This document shows positions 7,980 to 16,776 of a stretch of 64,000 bases of DNA, in pieces. The notes under the pieces were generated by a model. That model saw only the letters and a program-made list of their open reading frames with translations. It ran no database searches and was not told where the DNA came from. The stretch is from positions 1 to 64,000 of the forward strand of contig NZ_AFNK01000053.1 in the NCBI RefSeq assembly GCF_000238795.1, written 5' to 3'. This stretch comes from Haemophilus sputorum CCUG 13788. GTDB taxonomy: Bacteria > Pseudomonadota > Gammaproteobacteria > Enterobacterales > Pasteurellaceae. Position 1 is the first letter of the stretch. Each line of letters starts with the position of its first letter. The position numbers were made by a program, and so were the translations under genes.

Positions 7980-9368
7980 TTAGAATTTATAGTTTAAATT
8001 TAAACCATAAAGATTTGCACGAGATTTCACATTAAATACGGCGCTACCTTCGGTAAAGGTATTATGTGAGCCTCTTAAGTGTGCAAAACCAAAATCGGTA
8101 GAAAGATTCGGGGTGAAGCGGTAAGTTGCCCCTACGCTATACCAAGTTCTGTCTGTATCTGGAATTGAGATAGATGGCGAGGTGATGCTTGCTGTTTCAT
8201 CATAAGCAATACCCGCGCGTAGCGTTAATGCCTCATTCACATCATAAGACACACCTAGTGCGACACGAGATGCATCATTATAGTTTTCTGCTTTGCTAAA
8301 TAATGTATTACCTGCATTACCGTAAGCATCTAGGCTTTTGAATTTTTCCCATTCGGTACGTTTATAGCTAAACTGCATTGCTAAGCGATCAGTCATTTTG
8401 TGATAGGTCGAAATTTCCCAATAAGCTGGTAAGTGAAGCGTTAAATTACCAGGGATTTCTTGGCCACCAGTTGCTTGAGTAACCGGCGCTTGAATGCCTA
8501 ACACAGAAAGTTGTGGTAATAAGGCATTAAATGCAGTTGGGAAGTTATTTGAATATTGACCTTTAAATTTCACATTTACAGCAGAGTGATAAGCTGCACC
8601 AATGCGGTTGTTTTCGTTAATATCGTAAGCGATACCTGCATTCCAACCTAAACTCCATTCATCACCACTTAAACGTGAAACTTCGGTATGATTATCCATT
8701 TGAGCTAAGGTTTTTGCAGCACTATTTAATTGCGCTGCAAGTACAGGATTTGCCGCTAATGCAGCTTGAACTCTTGGATTTGCAGCTGCAGCACCTAAAC
8801 GACTATTTAATAATTTACCACCCACGCCTAAATGACGAACGATTTCTGCATCTGAATAAATGGCATTTAAACCTGCACCGATGCTTAAACCGTAACCTAA
8901 ATTATAAGCACCGCTTAAATTGAAGTTAATTGCACTTAAACGAGTATTACCGCCATAAACACCAGCACTGTAATCAGGAGAAAAACGAGATTTTAAACCG
9001 TAGTTTACGTTCATTCCTGCCCCCATCGCAAAACGATCATTGATTGGGGTTACAAAATATAGGTTAGGAACAACGGCCTTTGGAATGATGTTGTTGTGTG
9101 AAGCATTTACTGTGCCAGCAAGTGTGCCATTTATATCCACATCAGCCTGAACCAAAACGCCACCTGCAGACATTTCTGCTTGTTTGAATTGAGTCATTAA
9201 CGCAGGGTTATTTGCCACAACTGAAGCGTTATCAGCAACAGCAGCATTACCTGCATAAGCGGTGCCTAAACCAGAAGTTGAAACTTCTGCTAATTGGAAA
9301 GCGGCTGCGTGTGCGCCTGCTGAAACAAAAAGAGAAGAAGCTAAAAGCGTTTTTGAAAATTTATTCAT
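7980..9368 (-). CDS. fadL: FadL/OmpP1-family outer membrane long-chain fatty acid channel
   Basis: 462 residues. Signal peptide cleaved after AHA at residue 21. The mature N-terminus AAFQLAEVSTSGLGTAYAG followed by ...NNPALM matches the conserved hatch region of FadL/OmpP1/TodX proteins. The remainder is an amphipathic beta-strand repeat ending in Phe (YGLNLNYKF), the usual last strand of an outer membrane barrel. In Haemophilus this is the P1 porin-like antigen. It should move long-chain fatty acids or other hydrophobic compounds across the outer membrane. The transcript is single, with its own promoter and terminator. Confidence 0.93.
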   Translation of the reverse strand: MNKFSKTLLASSLFVSAGAHAAAFQLAEVSTSGLGTAYAGNAAVADNASVVANNPALMTQFKQAEMSAGGVLVQADVDINGTLAGTVNASHNNIIPKAVVPNLYFVTPINDRFAMGAGMNVNYGLKSRFSPDYSAGVYGGNTRLSAINFNLSGAYNLGYGLSIGAGLNAIYSDAEIVRHLGVGGKLLNSRLGAAAANPRVQAALAANPVLAAQLNSAAKTLAQMDNHTEVSRLSGDEWSLGWNAGIAYDINENNRIGAAYHSAVNVKFKGQYSNNFPTAFNALLPQLSVLGIQAPVTQATGGQEIPGNLTLHLPAYWEISTYHKMTDRLAMQFSYKRTEWEKFKSLDAYGNAGNTLFSKAENYNDASRVALGVSYDVNEALTLRAGIAYDETASITSPSISIPDTDRTWYSVGATYRFTPNLSTDFGFAHLRGSHNTFTEGSAVFNVKSRANLYGLNLNYKF

Positions 9369-9442
9369 GGGGAAATCCTAATCCTAAGGTGTCATTCTCA
9401 TTTACAGAAAAAAACAAAAAATTAACAATAAAAAACTCCGCG

Positions 9443-9471
9443 ATTCTACGAAGCAGCTAGGGATTATGCAA
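9443..9471 (-). promoter_or_regulatory. Sigma70-type promoter of fadL
   Basis: On the minus strand TTGCAT (9466-9471) and TAGAAT (9443-9448) are separated by 17 bp, about 75 bp upstream of the fadL start codon. Confidence 0.65.
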
Positions 9472-9523
9472 CCTGAAAAACACTTACTTTTTATGTGGTT
9501 CGACCAGCGTTCAGAGCTGATGT

Positions 9524-9537
9524 TTGATTTAGATCAA
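9524..9537. promoter_or_regulatory. Perfect FNR-type box
   Basis: TTGATTTAGATCAA matches the FNR consensus TTGAT-N4-ATCAA at all ten fixed positions. Its centre is about 94 bp upstream of the likely fadL transcription start and about 290 bp before the iscR start, so an oxygen-dependent effect on fadL is the simpler reading. Confidence 0.6.
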
Positions 9538-9740
9538 TAAAATGAGGTAAAATAACTTCAACAATTCTTCATACCAATCCATGAAATGTGTGTTTGAAAA
9601 ATTGTAAATGAAAATCACTCTATGAGTTTATTTCAAGGCGAAAGTGGCGTAGAATACTTAAGATTTGCTCACTTCTTTTTTGATTTGCAATTCATTTGCA
9701 AAACCTTTCATATCAATTAGTTGAAGTAAGTAGAATAACC

Positions 9741-9769
9741 TTGACTAGAATAGTCTGTTATATCAAAAT
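9741..9769 (+). promoter_or_regulatory. Probable iscR promoter with overlapping dyad
   Basis: TTGACT (9741-9746) and CAAAAT (9764-9769) are spaced 17 bp apart, about 50 bp before the iscR start. A perfect dyad GACTA-gaa-TAGTC (9743-9755) overlaps the -35 box. In E. coli, IscR represses this promoter; whether the dyad is the IscR site is inference. Confidence 0.5.
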
Positions 9770-9820
9770 TCTTACACTTTGTAAGTGTCACTAAAAATAA
9801 CATTAATAGAGGACGATCTT

Positions 9821-10270
9821 ATGAGATTAACGTCAAGAGGGCGCTATGCAGTAACCGCCATTTTAGACATCGCTATTCACGGAAAAGATGAACCTGTGAG
9901 CCTTGCAGATATTGCTGATCGTCAGGCAATTTCGCTTTCTTATTTAGAACAGCTTTTTGCACAACTTCGTCGTGAAGGTATTGTAAAAAGCGTTCGTGGG
10001 CCAGGTGGTGGCTATAAATTAGAAAAAAGCCCGAAAGAAATTACTGTAGGTATGGTTATTGCTGCAGTAAACGAAAACGTGGATGTCACAAAATGCAAAG
10101 GTAGCGGTAATTGCCGAAATGACTCACGCTGCTTGACGCATCATTTATGGGAGCGCCTTGAAATACTTATTGGTAACTTCTTAGATACAGTTTCAATGGC
10201 AGATTTGGTGGCGGAAAATTCAGATCATGATTGCGAAAAATCGCACTGTCATGATCACGTTCACCAATAA
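9821..10270 (+). CDS. iscR: IscR, iron-sulfur-sensing Rrf2-family regulator
   Basis: 149 residues from ATG 9821, preceded by AGAGGA; the family always begins [11 protein letters not shown], so an in-frame GTG further up is rejected. The helix-turn-helix lies in the first 60 residues. C92, C98, C104 and H107 are exactly the [2Fe-2S] ligands of E. coli IscR. It should repress the isc operon when loaded with its cluster and act on other promoters in its apo form. First gene of the cluster. Confidence 0.97.
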   Translation: MRLTSRGRYAVTAILDIAIHGKDEPVSLADIADRQAISLSYLEQLFAQLRREGIVKSVRGPGGGYKLEKSPKEITVGMVIAAVNENVDVTKCKGSGNCRNDSRCLTHHLWERLEILIGNFLDTVSMADLVAENSDHDCEKSHCHDHVHQ

Positions 10271-10326
10271 CCTTTGGTAAAAAATTCAAAAAAATGACCG
10301 CTTGTTTAAGCGTGTTAGGAGTAATA

Positions 10327-11553
10327 ATGTCAGTAAAATTACCTATTTATTTAGATTATGCAGCAACAACCCCGATGGATGAGCGTGTTGCACAAAAAAT
10401 GATGCAATATATGACCAAAGACGGCATCTTTGGTAACCCAGCTTCTCGTTCACATAAATTCGGTTGGGAAGCTGAAGAAGCGGTAGATATTGCACGTAAT
10501 CAAATCGCTGATTTAATTGGTGCAGATGCACGTGAAATCGTCTTCACTTCAGGTGCAACAGAGTCAGATAACCTTGCTATTAAAGGGGCTGCGCATTTCT
10601 ATCAAACAAAAGGTAAGCATATCATTACAGTAAAAACCGAGCATAAAGCGGTATTAGATACTTGCCGTCAGTTAGAGCGCGAAGGTTTTGAAGTGACTTA
10701 CTTAGACCCTGAACAAGATGGTTTATTAGATTTAGCAAAATTAGAAGCAGCAATTCGTCCAGATACCATTTTAGTCTCTGTTATGCACGTTAATAATGAG
10801 ATGGGCGTAATCCAAGATATTAAAACTATTGGTGAAATGTGTCGTTCTCGTAAAATTATTTTCCACGTAGACGCAACCCAGTCCGTAGGTAAAGTGCCGG
10901 TTAATGTACAAGAATTAAAAGTAGATTTAATGTCTTTCTCAAGCCACAAATTATACGGACCAAAAGGTATTGGTGGCTTATACGTTTGTCGTAAACCGCG
11001 TGTGCGTTTAGAAGCGATCATTCACGGTGGTGGTCATGAGCGTGGTATGCGTTCAGGTACATTACCAGTTCACCAAATCGTAGGTATGGGCGAAGCGTAT
11101 CGTATCGCGAAAGAAGAAATGACCGAAGAAATGGCACGCTTAACCAAGTTACGCGACCGCTTATACAATGGCTTCAAAGATATTGAAGAAGTGTATGTAA
11201 ACGGCTCAATGGAACCAGGTAAACGTGTAGGCTCAAACTTAAACATTAGCTTCAACTTTGTTGAAGGAGAGTCATTGATGATGGCATTACGTGATATCGC
11301 TGTTTCATCAGGTTCTGCTTGTACTTCAGCAAGTCTTGAGCCATCTTACGTATTACGCGCGATTGGTCGTAATGATGAGTTAGCACACAGTTCAATACGT
11401 TTCTCTTTAGGTCGTTGGACAACTGAAGAAGAAATTGACTACACCATCGAATTAGTGAAAAAAGCAATTGTGAAATTACGTGAACTTTCACCACTTTGGG
11501 AAATGTTCAAAGAAGGTGTAGATTTATCAAAAATTGAGTGGAATCACCACTAA
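10327..11553 (+). CDS. iscS: IscS cysteine desulfurase
   Basis: 408 residues. PLP enzyme that removes sulfur from L-cysteine and passes it to IscU, tRNA-thiolation and other acceptors. The PLP lysine is in [12 protein letters not shown] and the persulfide cysteine in the flexible loop [15 protein letters not shown] 10327 has the ribosome site TAGGAG and gives the family N-terminus [18 protein letters not shown]. The upstream in-frame ATG at 10294 falls in an uptake signal (10297-10305). Confidence 0.97.
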   Translation: MSVKLPIYLDYAATTPMDERVAQKMMQYMTKDGIFGNPASRSHKFGWEAEEAVDIARNQIADLIGADAREIVFTSGATESDNLAIKGAAHFYQTKGKHIITVKTEHKAVLDTCRQLEREGFEVTYLDPEQDGLLDLAKLEAAIRPDTILVSVMHVNNEMGVIQDIKTIGEMCRSRKIIFHVDATQSVGKVPVNVQELKVDLMSFSSHKLYGPKGIGGLYVCRKPRVRLEAIIHGGGHERGMRSGTLPVHQIVGMGEAYRIAKEEMTEEMARLTKLRDRLYNGFKDIEEVYVNGSMEPGKRVGSNLNISFNFVEGESLMMALRDIAVSSGSACTSASLEPSYVLRAIGRNDELAHSSIRFSLGRWTTEEEIDYTIELVKKAIVKLRELSPLWEMFKEGVDLSKIEWNHH

Positions 11554-11562
11554 TAACATTAA

Positions 11563-11649
11563 CCTCCCTTTTTAAAAAAGGGATTGAGGGAGATTTTAAA
11601 ATATCAATATTACACAAATCTCCCCTACCCCGCTTTACTAAAGAGGGGA
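11563..11649. repeat. Large imperfect inverted repeat between iscS and iscU
   Basis: Two ~34-bp arms (11563-11596 and 11616-11649) are imperfect reverse complements, each built on an AAATCTCCC-type end and a CCTCCC/GGGGA-type end with an internal AAAG/CTTT core. They are separated by about 19 AT-rich bases. Each arm can also fold on itself. The layout resembles REP/MITE-like elements, or an mRNA stem separating iscRS from iscUA. No coding potential. Confidence 0.75.
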
Positions 11650-11671
11650 ATAAATAGAAGGAAAAATTAAC

Positions 11672-12055
11672 ATGGCATATAGTGAGAAAGTCATCGATCA
11701 TTATGAAAATCCACGTAATGTGGGAACCTTTGACAAAGAAGCGGCAGATGTAGGTACAGGTATGGTTGGTGCGCCAGCTTGTGGTGATATCTTGCGTTTA
11801 CAAATTAAAGTAAATGATGAAGGTATTATTGAAGATGCGCGCTTTAAAGCATATGGTTGTGGTTCTGCGATTGCATCAAGCTCATTAATTACTGAATGGG
11901 TAAAAGGTAAATCATTAGAAGAAGCAGGCGCAATTAAAAATAGCGATATTGCAGAAGAATTAGAATTGCCACCAGTAAAAGTGCACTGTTCAATTTTAGC
12001 AGAAGATGCGATTAAAGCAGCGATTGCTGACTACAAAGAAAAGCACAACAAATAA
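11672..12055 (+). CDS. iscU: IscU iron-sulfur scaffold
   Basis: 127 residues. The three cluster-binding cysteines lie in GAPACGD (37), GCGSAIAS (63) and VHCSILAEDAI (106); D39 next to C37 and the HscA-recognition motif LPPVK near residue 99 are present. IscU receives sulfur from IscS and passes assembled clusters on with HscA/HscB help. The ribosome site AGAAGGA lies just after the inverted repeat. Confidence 0.97.
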   Translation: MAYSEKVIDHYENPRNVGTFDKEAADVGTGMVGAPACGDILRLQIKVNDEGIIEDARFKAYGCGSAIASSSLITEWVKGKSLEEAGAIKNSDIAEELELPPVKVHCSILAEDAIKAAIADYKEKHNK

Positions 12056-12059
12056 TAAA

Positions 12060-12084
12060 GAGTGCGGTAAATTGCCGCACTTTT
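12060..12084 (+). terminator. Hairpin of paired Hin-like uptake cores between iscU and iscA
   Basis: AGTGCGG-taaattg-CCGCACT followed by TTTT. The arms resemble the H. influenzae uptake core (AAGTGCGGT) in inverted orientation, although neither arm matches all nine bases. It may cause partial termination within the isc operon. Confidence 0.7.
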
Positions 12085-12115
12085 CATTATCATCATTCTT
12101 AACGGGAAAATCATC

Positions 12116-12439
12116 ATGAGCATTACATTAACAGAAACAGCTGCGAATCGAGTAAGAACTTTCTTGGAAAATCGCGGGAAAGGCATTGGGCTCCGCTTAG
12201 GCGTTAAAACTTCTGGCTGTTCAGGGTTAGCTTACGTACTAGAATTTGTCGATGTATTAAACGAAGATGATCATGTTTTTGAACAGCATGGCGTAAAAGT
12301 GATTGTTGATGAAAAAAGCCTTACTTATCTCGATGGCACGCAATTAGACTTTGTTAAAGAAGGGCTTAATGAAGGTTTTAAATACTCCAACCCGAATGTG
12401 AAAAATGAATGCGGTTGTGGCGAAAGTTTTAGCGTTTAA
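12116..12439 (+). CDS. iscA: IscA A-type iron-sulfur carrier
   Basis: 107 residues with the three conserved cysteines in [11 protein letters not shown] and NECGCGESF, as in E. coli IscA. It carries iron or [4Fe-4S] clusters to apo-targets. It sits between iscU and hscB in standard isc order. Confidence 0.96.
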   Translation: MSITLTETAANRVRTFLENRGKGIGLRLGVKTSGCSGLAYVLEFVDVLNEDDHVFEQHGVKVIVDEKSLTYLDGTQLDFVKEGLNEGFKYSNPNVKNECGCGESFSV

Positions 12440-12462
12440 TTTGCCTTAATAAGAGAATAAAA

Positions 12463-12984
12463 ATGACCAACCCTTTTGCACTTTTTGATTTACCCGTTCA
12501 ATTTAATTTAGATAGCCAAATACTCTCTGAGCGTTATCTAGCCTTACAGAAAACATTGCATCCAGATAATTTTGCCCATAGTTCAGCAGCAGAACAGCTA
12601 GTTGCTATCCAAAAATCGGCAGATGTTAATGCAGCTTTAGAGGTGTTAAAAGATCCTATTCTACGTGCTGAAGCGATTATTGAAATTGAAACTGGCATCG
12701 CAAAAAACTTAGAAGAAAAAAGTATGCGAGATGTGGAATTCCTTATGCAACAGATGGAATGGCATGAACAGTTAGAAAGTATTGAACACCGTAAAGATGA
12801 AGAAGCTTTAACGCATTTTTTGAAATCCATTAAAATTGAACAAAAAGCGGTATTAGCCCAACTTGAAACGTTATTAGCTGAGAAAAATTGGCAGAAAGCG
12901 AATGCATTAACTGATCGTCTGCGCTATTTCAAAAAATTACTGATCCAAATTGAAAAAGTTGAAGAGAAGTTTTTTGATTTTTAA
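12463..12984 (+). CDS. hscB: HscB J-domain co-chaperone
   Basis: 173 residues. The N-terminal J domain has the HPD motif in LHPDNFAH, and the C-terminal three-helix domain (from about residue 90) binds IscU. HscB delivers IscU to HscA and stimulates its ATPase. It lies 23 bp after iscA. Confidence 0.95.
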   Translation: MTNPFALFDLPVQFNLDSQILSERYLALQKTLHPDNFAHSSAAEQLVAIQKSADVNAALEVLKDPILRAEAIIEIETGIAKNLEEKSMRDVEFLMQQMEWHEQLESIEHRKDEEALTHFLKSIKIEQKAVLAQLETLLAEKNWQKANALTDRLRYFKKLLIQIEKVEEKFFDF

Positions 12985-13026
12985 TGTAAAGCTTACAAGC
13001 GGTTGATTTTTAGAGGAATTTTACCA

Positions 13027-13659
13027 ATGAAAACCCTAGAAGAATTATTAGATAAAAACTCAGCATGGTTGATTTTACGCGATTGGTTTGCCAGTGCTAA
13101 AAATCATTATGAAATTTTACCAAGCTATGCTGAAGATGCTTCTGCTGCTTTAGTTGGTATGCAACTTTCAACGCGTTCGCCGTTAGGCGCAATAGTATAT
13201 GAAACGGGCGGTGTTTTGATTGATCACGGCTGGTTGCGTATTCTAGGTTCAGGAAATGAAAAGTTGCCTCGGGGGTTATTTGATTGGAATTTTGGTAAAA
13301 CCTTTAAACAATCAGGAGAGCAGCCAAGTTATTTATTGATTGCAGATGATGTGCTTGGCGGATATTTTGCTATCAATGCGGGCGGTTTAGGTGATAAAGT
13401 CGGTCAGGTTTATTATCACCAACCACAAACCAAAACATGGGAAGCATTAAATTTAAGTTATTCAGAATTCTTAGGTTGGGCATTAGCAGGGGATTTAGCA
13501 GATTTTTATCAAGATTTACGTTGGGAAAATTGGCAAGCTGATGTAGCAAAACTGCAAGGGCATCAAATTTTTAATCTAGAAAGTAAAATTGCTATACCTA
13601 TTGAACGCCACTATCAAGGCGTATTTGCCCCTGAAAATATGGGATATTCAGTAGCTTAA
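13027..13659 (+). CDS. DUF2625-like protein inside the hsc operon
   Basis: 210 residues from ATG 13027, preceded by AGAGGA. Motifs such as LSTRSPLGAIVYETGG and LIDHGWLRILGSG are those I recognise from DUF2625 proteins. No signal peptide or membrane segment is visible, so it is probably cytosolic. It lies in the hscB-hscA interval, 42 bp after hscB and 45 bp before hscA, on the same strand, which suggests co-expression with iron-sulfur assembly. I recall a counterpart at this place in H. influenzae. There are no conserved cysteines; the role is unknown. Confidence 0.75.
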   Translation: MKTLEELLDKNSAWLILRDWFASAKNHYEILPSYAEDASAALVGMQLSTRSPLGAIVYETGGVLIDHGWLRILGSGNEKLPRGLFDWNFGKTFKQSGEQPSYLLIADDVLGGYFAINAGGLGDKVGQVYYHQPQTKTWEALNLSYSEFLGWALAGDLADFYQDLRWENWQADVAKLQGHQIFNLESKIAIPIERHYQGVFAPENMGYSVA

Positions 13660-13704
13660 TCTATTTTTATAAAAATAAGATAATTCAAGAGAGAACATTA
13701 AATA

Positions 13705-15558
13705 ATGGCATTACTTCAAATTGCTGAACCGGGGCAAACAGCAGCACCTCATCAAGCAAGACTCGCAGTAGGGATTGATTTGGGGACAACCAATTCATTA
13801 GTCGCTACGGTACGTAGTGGACAAGCGCAAGTATTACTTGATGAGAAAGAGCGAGCTTTAGTGCCATCTGTTGTGCATTATGGCAAAAATGAGAAAACCT
13901 GTGGTGTAGAAGGCTTTGCATTAGCAGCAGTTGATCCAAAAAATACAATCATTTCGGCTAAGCGTTTAATTGGTCGTTCTTTAGCTGATGTTACCCAGCG
14001 TTATCCAAATTTACCGTATGAATTTGTTGCAAGTGATAATGGCTTGCCACTGATTCAAACATTGCAGGGTAATAAAAGCCCGATTGAAGTTTCAGCCGAT
14101 ATTTTAAGTTATCTCAATGCTTTTGCTGAAAAACGTTTAGCAGGTGAATTGGCCGGTGTAGTTATTACTGTTCCTGCTTATTTTGATGATGCACAGCGCC
14201 AAAGTACAAAAGATGCTGCAAGATTAGCAGGATTAAATGTATTACGTTTATTAAATGAACCGACGGCTGCAGCCATTGCATATGGCTTAGATAGCGGACA
14301 AGAAGGTGTGATTGCTGTATATGATTTAGGTGGCGGTACTTTTGATATTTCCATTTTACGTTTAAGTCGTGGCGTGTTTGAAGTATTGGCGACTGGCGGA
14401 GATACGGCTTTAGGGGGAGATGATTTTGATCACCTTTTAGCTGATTGGATTGCAGCGCAAGCCGATTATCAACCTCAAAATGCAAATGAGCAACGTGAGT
14501 TATTGACCCTTGCAACGAAAACTAAAGTTGCGCTTTCGCAAGCGGTCGAAACTGAAGTGAAATTTGCAAATTGGACAGGCACGGTTAGCCGTTCGCAATT
14601 TAATAATTTAATTCAACCGCTTGTAAAACGTTCATTGATGACTTGTCGCCGCGCTTTAAAAGATGCAGGTGTGGAATCGGATGAAGTACGAGAAGTGGTT
14701 ATGGTTGGTGGTTCTACCCGTGTTCCATTTGTACGTGAGCAGGTAGGCGAGTTTTTCGGTAAAACACCATTAACCTCCATTGACCCAGACAAAGTGGTTG
14801 CACTTGGTGCAGCAATTCAAGCAGATATTTTGGTGGGAAATAAACCCGATTCAGATATGCTTTTATTAGATGTTGTGCCGCTTTCTTTAGGAATTGAAAC
14901 AATGGGTGGCTTGGTCGAGAAGATTATTCCTCGAAATACCACTATTCCCGTTGCGCGTGCACAAGAATTTACTACAGCAAAAGATGGGCAGACTGCGATG
15001 TCCGTTCACGTTTTACAAGGCGAGCGTGAATTAGTAGAAGATTGCCGTTCTCTTGGACGTTTTACTTTACGTGGAATTCCGCCAATGGTGGCTGGTGCAG
15101 CAACTATTCGTGTTACTTATCAAGTAGATGCCGATGGGTTGTTAAGTGTAACCGCAATGGAAAAATCAACTAAAGTGCAGGCTTCTATTCAAATTAAACC
15201 TTCTTATGGTTTAACGGAAGAGGAAGTAGCACAGATGATTAAATCTTCAATGACCAATGCTAAAGAAGATATGGAAGCCAGACAGCTTGCTGAACAACGT
15301 GTTGAAGCCGATCGTGTGATTGATACCGTTATTTCTGCATTACAAGCAGATGGGGCAGTGGTGTTGAGTGTTGAAGAATTTAAAGCCATCGAAGCGGAAA
15401 TTCAAAAATTGCTTGAGACTAAAAAAGGTAACGATAGAGCTGCAATTGCACAAGGCATTAAAGATCTTGATATTGCAACTCAAGAATTTGCAGCCAAACG
15501 AATGAATTTATCTATTCAAAAAGCATTAGCGGGTAAAGCCGTTGATGAAATTATTTAA
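13705..15558 (+). CDS. hscA: HscA Hsp70-class chaperone for iron-sulfur transfer
   Basis: 617 residues. The Hsp70 ATPase domain begins with [13 protein letters not shown] (residues ~22-34) and contains [11 protein letters not shown] and [11 protein letters not shown]. The substrate domain follows, then a helical lid. The length, the extra N-terminal ~20 residues before the ATPase core and the position before fdx separate it from DnaK. With HscB it acts on IscU to release clusters. Confidence 0.97.
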   Translation: MALLQIAEPGQTAAPHQARLAVGIDLGTTNSLVATVRSGQAQVLLDEKERALVPSVVHYGKNEKTCGVEGFALAAVDPKNTIISAKRLIGRSLADVTQRYPNLPYEFVASDNGLPLIQTLQGNKSPIEVSADILSYLNAFAEKRLAGELAGVVITVPAYFDDAQRQSTKDAARLAGLNVLRLLNEPTAAAIAYGLDSGQEGVIAVYDLGGGTFDISILRLSRGVFEVLATGGDTALGGDDFDHLLADWIAAQADYQPQNANEQRELLTLATKTKVALSQAVETEVKFANWTGTVSRSQFNNLIQPLVKRSLMTCRRALKDAGVESDEVREVVMVGGSTRVPFVREQVGEFFGKTPLTSIDPDKVVALGAAIQADILVGNKPDSDMLLLDVVPLSLGIETMGGLVEKIIPRNTTIPVARAQEFTTAKDGQTAMSVHVLQGERELVEDCRSLGRFTLRGIPPMVAGAATIRVTYQVDADGLLSVTAMEKSTKVQASIQIKPSYGLTEEEVAQMIKSSMTNAKEDMEARQLAEQRVEADRVIDTVISALQADGAVVLSVEEFKAIEAEIQKLLETKKGNDRAAIAQGIKDLDIATQEFAAKRMNLSIQKALAGKAVDEII

Positions 15559-15569
15559 AAGAGGATTTT

Positions 15570-15911
15570 ATGCCAAAAGTAGTTTTTCTTCCTCATGAAG
15601 AATTTTGTCCTGAAGGTATGGTTATTGAGGCAAAAAAAGGCGATAACCTATTAGAACTAGCCCATAATGCGGGTGTGGAGATTCATCACGCTTGTGATGG
15701 ATCTTGTGCTTGTACGACTTGCCACGTTGTGATTCGTGAGGGTTACGATTCATTAAATGAAACCACAGATCAAGAAGAAGATATGTTGGATAAGGCTTGG
15801 GGTTTGGAGATGGATAGCCGTTTATCTTGCCAATGTGTGGTGGGTGATGAAGACTTAGTCGTTGAAATTCCAAAATATAACTTAAACCATGCAAATGAGG
15901 CCGCGCACTAA
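15570..15911 (+). CDS. fdx: Isc-type [2Fe-2S] ferredoxin
   Basis: 113 residues, adrenodoxin-like. Cluster ligands lie in [14 protein letters not shown] (C-X5-C-X2-C) and LSCQC. It supplies electrons for cluster assembly on IscU. It lies 11 bp after hscA and shares one base with iscX (TAATG). Confidence 0.96.
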   Translation: MPKVVFLPHEEFCPEGMVIEAKKGDNLLELAHNAGVEIHHACDGSCACTTCHVVIREGYDSLNETTDQEEDMLDKAWGLEMDSRLSCQCVVGDEDLVVEIPKYNLNHANEAAH

Positions 15912-16105
15912 TGAAATGGACAGATGTTCAACGGATTGCAGAAGAGTTATATGACCGTGATCCAGATTTAAACCCAGTAACGGTGCGTTTTACTGATATG
16001 CATCAGTGGATTTGTGAATTAGAAGATTTTGATGATGACCCAGAGGGTTCTAATGAACAAATTTTAGAAGCAATCCTAATGAAATGGATTGAAGAATACG
16101 AATAA
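15911..16105 (+). CDS. iscX: IscX small acidic modulator
   Basis: 64 residues, strongly acidic, beginning [19 protein letters not shown] and containing the FTDMHQWI region. IscX binds IscS and is proposed to tune sulfur transfer or act as an iron-dependent regulator. Last gene of the isc operon, followed by a strong terminator. Confidence 0.96.
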   Translation: MKWTDVQRIAEELYDRDPDLNPVTVRFTDMHQWICELEDFDDDPEGSNEQILEAILMKWIEEYE

Positions 16106-16121
16106 AAAACAGTAAATTCAT

Positions 16122-16156
16122 AAGGCATAGCAATATAGCGCTATGCCTTATTTTTT
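16122..16156 (+). terminator. Terminator of the isc operon
   Basis: AAGGCATAGC and GCTATGCCTT form a 10-bp stem followed by a T-rich run. Confidence 0.9.
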
Positions 16157-16163
16157 ATGAACA

Positions 16164-16613
16164 TCATGCTGCATAGCGTTTTTCATGCATTACTGGAGAA
16201 AAACGCGGGCGTATTTGATGAACAACATTGGTAATGACGCCTGAAATAGTAATATCTTCCCAATCTTGAATACGGCGATTTGGTAAATTAGCGTCTAGCG
16301 AGAATAGGATTTTCTCTCCATTGATTTCATTGAAGAATTGGTAGAATTTATACTCTCCCGCTTGTTCAATAACTAATAGATCATTAACAAAGTATTCTGA
16401 AGCTTTTTCTACAACCAGTAAATCATCTAATTCAATTCCCCAAGCAATTAAATTTGGATTTTTTACCAAAATGAAGAAGGTTTCAGTCGGGCGTTTGATA
16501 CATAATGTATTGAGATCTAATTTCATTGATCGTTCTGAATCTTTATCACGATACATTGGCATAGGCTGATAAGAAAATTCACGTTTTGGATCTAGTTGAC
16601 GAAGACTTGCCAT
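16164..16613 (-). CDS. SOS-controlled UmuD-like protein lacking the catalytic dyad
   Basis: 149 residues, ribosome site AGAGAGGAA. Residues ~32-136 follow the UmuD/LexA peptidase fold: DLNTLCIKRPTETFF and GIELDDLLVVEKA correspond to DLNQLLIQHPSATYF and GISDGDLLIVDSA of E. coli UmuD, and ITISGVITNVVHQIRP to the last strand. By my hand alignment the catalytic Ser60 of UmuD is replaced by Asn54 and Lys97 by Tyr91, and no Cys-Gly cleavage site is present in the N-terminus. Self-cleavage is therefore unlikely. There is no helix-turn-helix and no adjacent umuC. Its promoter is covered by two LexA boxes, so DNA damage should induce it. Function unknown; a UmuD-prime-like partner of a polymerase or RecA is one possibility. 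Confidence 0.8.
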   Translation of the reverse strand: MASLRQLDPKREFSYQPMPMYRDKDSERSMKLDLNTLCIKRPTETFFILVKNPNLIAWGIELDDLLVVEKASEYFVNDLLVIEQAGEYKFYQFFNEINGEKILFSLDANLPNRRIQDWEDITISGVITNVVHQIRPRFSPVMHEKRYAA

Positions 16614-16628
16614 AATTTCCTCTCTTGA

Positions 16629-16674
16629 CTGTCGGTTTATACAGGTATTTTACTGATTGTCTAAACAGTGTCAA
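16629..16674 (-). promoter_or_regulatory. SOS promoter with two LexA boxes
   Basis: On the minus strand TTGACA (16669-16674) and TAAAAT (16647-16652) are 16 bp apart. The 16-bp spacer is itself a LexA-like box, CTGT-N8-TCAG (one mismatch, 16653-16668). A second, perfect box CTGT-N8-ACAG covers 16629-16644 around the expected transcription start. Confidence 0.88.
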
Positions 16675-16734
16675 CTATATTTTATGAATTTTTTTACAGT
16701 GGTTTTAAAAACAGTTAAAAAAGGATCTGGCAAT

Positions 16735-16763
16735 AAAAAACGCACTCTATTGAGTGCGTTAAA
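16735..16763 (-). terminator. Terminator after grcA
   Basis: ACGCACTC and GAGTGCGT form the stem, followed on the minus strand by a run of T. Confidence 0.85.
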
Positions 16764-16776
16764 AGAAAAACTGATA

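Larger units (their letters stand above)
9369..9820. other. Divergent intergenic region between fadL and iscR
   Basis: About 450 bp without a supported gene. It holds the fadL promoter, a perfect FNR box and the iscR promoter. The remainder (about 9540-9735) is AT-rich with short dyads such as an ACTTCAAC/GTTGAAGT pair near its two ends. A 32-codon open frame at 9621 has no convincing ribosome site or family resemblance. Confidence 0.7.

Noticed and set aside
8675-8923. Open frames opposite fadL and other long genes
   Set aside because: Low-complexity antisense readings without ribosome sites, lying entirely inside well-identified genes.
9621-9719. 32-codon open frame in the fadL-iscR gap
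   Set aside because: No ribosome site, no recognisable family, and it lies in regulatory AT-rich DNA.
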